IMG/VR virus record: IMGVR_UViG_3300018041_000061
Span: 1 to 24,197 of that record
From: a virus
Direction: 5' to 3' (one strand)
DNA: 24,197 nucleotides
Positions 21,360 through 24,197 of the stretch are shown one piece after another. The notes below the pieces were generated by a model. The model had not been told where the DNA came from. It did no database searches and saw only the letters and a program-made list of their open reading frames with translations. Position 1 is the stretch's first letter; every line of letters starts with the position of its first letter. The translations under genes were made by a program, and so were the position numbers.

Positions 21360-21644
21360 ATGAAAAACAAACACGGAAGGGATTTAAGCACTCCGCTAGC
21401 CCCTACATACGGAGGACCTGGGCCAATCACAAAAAAGATGGCTGGTAAGGTTACTGAAATTGCTGCTGAGAGCAATACAAAGTTGAAGAAGAAGAATAAA
21501 GCTGCTAAAAAACAGAAACGAAAGGCTACTGCTGCAAAAGTTGCGGCTGGTGCTGCTGTTGTAGGTGGAATTATTTACGATAGTATCATGTCATCAAGAG
21601 GTGACAGAAGTAATCCAAGATATTCAAAAGACCCAACAAAATAA
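21360..21644 (+). CDS. Basic protein with one hydrophobic helix, 94 aa
   Basis: Not recognised. Residues 41-55 are nearly all Lys/Arg/Ala (KLKKKNKAAKKQKRK), followed by an alanine/glycine-rich hydrophobic helix (AAKVAAGAAVVGGIIYDSIM, about 57-77). This may be a transmembrane or amphipathic helix in a minor virion protein. ATG 2 bases after the preceding stop. Confidence 0.75.
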   Translation: MKNKHGRDLSTPLAPTYGGPGPITKKMAGKVTEIAAESNTKLKKKNKAAKKQKRKATAAKVAAGAAVVGGIIYDSIMSSRGDRSNPRYSKDPTK

Positions 21645-21647
21645 ATT

Positions 21648-21899
21648 ATGGCAAAGTATAACAGAGATACACCGCTACCGAGTAGCGATCCAATGTTCAA
21701 GAAGAGAACAGTTGGTGTAATGACGGTTAAGGAAGCAAAGGCTAGAAAAGACGCATACGAGTCTCAGACTGGTAAAAAGTATGTACCAAAAAGTGCAAAT
21801 GAACCCGTACGAGCACCTAAAAGTTTTGCTAGCGAAGCAGCTAAGAAAGCGTGGTTTGCTAAGAACGCTCCAGAGAGAATGAAAAAAAAGAATAAATAA
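21648..21899 (+). CDS. Lysine-rich small protein, 83 aa
   Basis: Not recognised. Basic throughout, with tandem similar phrases (KEAKARKDAYES, SEAAKKAWFAKNAPERMKKKNK) and no membrane segment. Last gene of the lysine-rich cassette; a terminator follows 22 bases after its stop. Confidence 0.78.
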   Translation: MAKYNRDTPLPSSDPMFKKRTVGVMTVKEAKARKDAYESQTGKKYVPKSANEPVRAPKSFASEAAKKAWFAKNAPERMKKKNK

Positions 21900-21921
21900 A
21901 CTAGGGATTAACCAATATAAA

Positions 21922-21949
21922 GGGGAGCTAGAGATGGCTCCCTTTTTTT
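21922..21949 (+). terminator. Intrinsic terminator after the lysine-rich cassette
   Basis: GGGAGC (21923-21928) pairs with GCTCCC (21937-21942), extended by one G-U pair, around an 8-nt loop, then seven T residues. It is followed without a gap by a -7 box for phoH. Confidence 0.88.
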
Positions 21950-21950
21950 G

Positions 21951-21958
21951 TATATTTG
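21951..21958 (+). promoter_or_regulatory. -7 box of phoH, one base after a terminator
   Basis: TATATTTG, a perfect TAnnTTTG match, starts one base after the T tract and 4 nt before GTG at 21963. The message would be leaderless. No -33 TTG seen. Confidence 0.6.
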
Positions 21959-21962
21959 CAGC

Positions 21963-22646
21963 GTGACGGATCACAACGAAGAGGTGTTCAAGGCTAAAAG
22001 AAAACCAAAAACGCCAATTAAATTCAAAATACAGCTCAACGAGGAGCAAAAGTTAGCCAAATCGACCATTTTAGAGAGCCACATTACGGTAGTGACGGGT
22101 GCGGCGGGATCTGGAAAGACATTATTGGCTACTGCGGTTGGATTGGACCTATTATTTCGCCGAGAGGTGGAGAAATTGATTATAACCAGGCCTGCGGTGG
22201 TTGCCGGAGAGGACTTGGGGTACTTACCAGGGGATATTTCAGAAAAAATGGACCCGTGGTTGCAGCCAATCTACCAAAACTTCTACAATTTGTACGGAAA
22301 AGACAAGATTGACGCAAAAATTCAAGAGGGCGCCATTCAGATACTACCACTTGGCTTCATTCGTGGACTGACATTTACGGACGCGTTCATAATAGCCGAC
22401 GAAGTGCAGAATTTAACCCATAAACAGACAGAAGCGTTATTGGGGCGTTTGGGAAGCGGCTCAAAGATGGTACTGTGCGGAGACGTTGCCCAGATTGACT
22501 TAAAAAATAAAAAAATGAGCGGACTATCGTTCTTGCGGAGGGTTGAGGAGGAGGTAGATGGCTTTAAGTTTGTCAGTTTGAAGCAAAATCACCGACACGA
22601 GGTGGTACAGAAGGTTTTAGACGTGTATAAACTGTACGAAGACTGA
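21963..22646 (+). CDS. phoH: PhoH-like ATPase, 227 aa, GTG start
   Basis: P-loop ATPase of the PhoH family, found in many marine phages; the family is proposed to act on RNA, but its role is unresolved. Walker A GAAGSGKT (46-53); ITRPAVVAGEDLGYLPG, a family signature (74-90); Walker B FIIADEVQN (142-150); and a conserved glutamine/arginine block near KMVLCGDVAQID. The frame opens at an upstream TTG (21948), but that TTG is in the terminator T tract; GTG at 21963, 4 nt after the -7 box, is the start. Confidence 0.92.
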   Translation: MTDHNEEVFKAKRKPKTPIKFKIQLNEEQKLAKSTILESHITVVTGAAGSGKTLLATAVGLDLLFRREVEKLIITRPAVVAGEDLGYLPGDISEKMDPWLQPIYQNFYNLYGKDKIDAKIQEGAIQILPLGFIRGLTFTDAFIIADEVQNLTHKQTEALLGRLGSGSKMVLCGDVAQIDLKNKKMSGLSFLRRVEEEVDGFKFVSLKQNHRHEVVQKVLDVYKLYED

Positions 22647-22683
22647 CAATAAGTCGTTGTTTAGTTGTTTGGCTAACATTTTG

Positions 22684-22691
22684 TACATTTG
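22684..22691 (+). promoter_or_regulatory. -7 box of groL
   Basis: TACATTTG (TAnnTTTG) with TTG at 22665-22667 (16-bp spacer), 18 nt before the groL ATG. This gene thus has an A/T-rich leader, unlike the leaderless phoH before it. Confidence 0.55.
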
Positions 22692-22709
22692 TAACAAATT
22701 AAATTTAAT

Positions 22710-24197
22710 ATGATTGTAAAAAACATTGAATTCAACAGGGAGAAACTGTTGGTAGGGCTAGCAAAGCTCAACGATGCGGTAAGCAGCACCATGGGACCGA
22801 TGGGTCGAACGGTGTTAATGGAGTCAGAGAACCATATTGGTGGCGTAACGGTAACAAAAGACGGCGTCACGGTAGCTAGGGGCATTACATTAGAAGATCC
22901 AATTGAGAATTTAGCGGTAACACTGATGAAGCAGGCGGCTGACAGAACGGCTACGGTTGCTGGAGACGGTACGACCACGTCAATTGTGCTGACACATGCC
23001 ATTATTGACATGTTTATCGCCCTTGGAATACAGCCTACTGCGTATAACCTAAGAAAAATCAAGGAAGACGCCGAGTATGTGATTGACAAAATCAAGGAGA
23101 TGGCTATTCCTGTGACAGACGAGACCTTATTAGACGTAGCCACTATATCGGCAAATAGCGATAAAGAGATTGGTGAGTTAGTACACGACGTATACACTAA
23201 GGTAGGTCGAGACGGAGTGGTAACGGTAGAGCGTTCAAATACCAGCAAGACATACAGCGAGATGTCTAATGGTATGCGTATCAGTCGTGGATGGCAGAGT
23301 CCGTACTACATCACAGACCAAAAGAAGCGAGAGGCTATACTAGACAACCCATACGTATTGGTTACGGACAGAGAGATTCAGAGCTTACAGAGCATTGAGC
23401 ACATACTTGGTCCAGTATTAAGAGACGGCAAGAGCGTATTAATTATTGGCGAGATGAACATGCAGGCGACGAATGCGTTGAACATGAACGTAGCCAAGGG
23501 TACGATTAAGGCGGCTAATATACTGCCACCACAGTTTGGTTACAAGAGAAAACAATTGATGCAAGACATTGCTGCCGCTACGGGTGCTAAGTATATTAGT
23601 GACGACGTGGGTGATGACTTTGGATTGATTAACATTGCTGACCTTGGGCGTGTTGACAAGGCGATTGTGGGTAAGGACTCTACGATTTTGGTCAGAGAGG
23701 ACGACGCACTAGCCAAGGAGCGTATCGAGGCGGTACGAGAGATGGAGGTAGAGGACGAGCAAGACAAGAAGTTCCAGGAGGAGCGTATTGCTACGTTGAA
23801 CGGAAGCGTGGCTGTGATATACGTTGGGGCCAATACAGACATCGAGCAAAAAGAAAAATTCGACCGCGTTGATGACGCGGTGTGTGCAACGAAGGCCGCG
23901 ATAGAGGAGGGCATATTACCTGGTGGTGGATATGCGCTGCTGAAAATAAGTGAGAGTATGGACGAGAAGAATGTAATGACGGCTGCTATAACGGCGCCGT
24001 TTTATATGATCCTTGAGAACGCTGGCTTTGACATGGACCTAATCGAGGACGTGTGTAAGAGGTTTGATGAGGATGGAGTAGGATTCAATCCGGTGACTGA
24101 AGATTTTGTTGATATGGTAGTACAAGGCATTGTGGACCCGGCCAAGGTTACACGCTGTGCTATTGAGAATGCCGTGAGTGTCGCAACGACAATTTTA
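22710..24197 (+). CDS. groL: GroEL-type chaperonin, first 496 codons (3' end outside window)
   Basis: Group I chaperonin subunit that folds proteins in a double ring. The equatorial nucleotide site is intact: MGPMGRTVLM, TKDGVTVA (D51, equivalent to E. coli D52), GDGTTTS (85-91), and RVDDAVCATKAAIEEGILPGGGYALL with the catalytic aspartate. The apical domain keeps QSPYYIT and IIGEMNMQATNAL...MNVAKGT, equivalents of the substrate-binding helices, with substitutions (for example NMNVAKG where E. coli has VVNTMRG). The sequence reaches the segment equivalent to about residue 512 of 548 in E. coli. No groES is in the window, so it may use a host or elsewhere-encoded cofactor. Own promoter at 22684. 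Confidence 0.95.
   Translation, partial: MIVKNIEFNREKLLVGLAKLNDAVSSTMGPMGRTVLMESENHIGGVTVTKDGVTVARGITLEDPIENLAVTLMKQAADRTATVAGDGTTTSIVLTHAIIDMFIALGIQPTAYNLRKIKEDAEYVIDKIKEMAIPVTDETLLDVATISANSDKEIGELVHDVYTKVGRDGVVTVERSNTSKTYSEMSNGMRISRGWQSPYYITDQKKREAILDNPYVLVTDREIQSLQSIEHILGPVLRDGKSVLIIGEMNMQATNALNMNVAKGTIKAANILPPQFGYKRKQLMQDIAAATGAKYISDDVGDDFGLINIADLGRVDKAIVGKDSTILVREDDALAKERIEAVREMEVEDEQDKKFQEERIATLNGSVAVIYVGANTDIEQKEKFDRVDDAVCATKAAIEEGILPGGGYALLKISESMDEKNVMTAAITAPFYMILENAGFDMDLIEDVCKRFDEDGVGFNPVTEDFVDMVVQGIVDPAKVTRCAIENAVSVATTIL

Noticed and set aside
21948-21962. TTG at 21948 as the start of phoH
   Set aside because: Those bases are in the terminator T tract and -7 box; GTG at 21963 fits the promoter geometry shared with the neighbouring rightward genes.
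22673-23248. 191-codon leftward frame opposite groL
   Set aside because: It is the antisense of the chaperonin frame, which is strongly supported by family motifs; the serine/valine-rich translation is typical of such shadows.

Overview
The window is a stretch of a tailed-phage genome. It holds phage-type replication, recombination and nucleotide genes (SF3 primase-helicase, SSB-like protein, PD-(D/E)XK exonuclease, ERF annealing protein, VRR-NUC nuclease, SNF2-like helicase, MazG, class II ribonucleotide reductase), two peptidoglycan hydrolases, PhoH, a phage chaperonin and dozens of tightly packed small genes. The host is probably a member of the Bacteroidota (a marine flavobacterium would fit). 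The -7 boxes match TAnnTTTG, Shine-Dalgarno sites are mostly absent and replaced by A/T-rich leaders, and the primase carries the VirE/BT4734-type N-terminal domain common in that phylum. No integrase, terminase or capsid gene is visible, so lifestyle and morphology cannot be read here.

Layout. (1) 1-2268, rightward: the 3' part of a very large probable virion-associated protein. (2) 2269-10688, leftward: small genes, a metallophosphoesterase, then NrdJ, MazG, VRR-NUC, helicase and primase-helicase, with terminators at 4556-4586 and 2200-2230. (3) 10904-18693, leftward: SSB-like protein, exonuclease, ERF, DUF3310, a membrane-anchored glucosaminidase, two DnaA-domain-IV-like proteins and about 16 small orphan genes, ending at a UUCG-loop terminator at 10860-10882. 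(4) 18694-19866: non-coding control region. (5) 19867-24197, rightward: amidase, four lysine-rich small proteins, PhoH and GroEL (cut by the window end).

The most notable finding is a pair of complete hammerhead self-cleaving ribozyme motifs on the leftward strand (17260-17315 and 18105-18156). Both have the full conserved core. Their stems II and III differ by compensating base changes, and each would cut exactly 22 nt upstream of a start codon. They divide a polycistronic message of small genes into segments. Next in interest are two 160-bp elements (10688-10850 and 19673-19835) that align without gaps. Each has six ATGTT(G/A) repeats at identical spacing (10, 10, 11, 32 and 8 bp), and each lies at the head of one leftward transcription unit. 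Neither contains a recognisable host-type promoter, so they are candidate phage-specific promoters/operators or origins. Rightward genes appear to be expressed from TAnnTTTG boxes 4-5 nt before the start codon, which implies leaderless mRNAs.

All motif and pairing statements come from reading the sequence by eye. No database or folding program was used.
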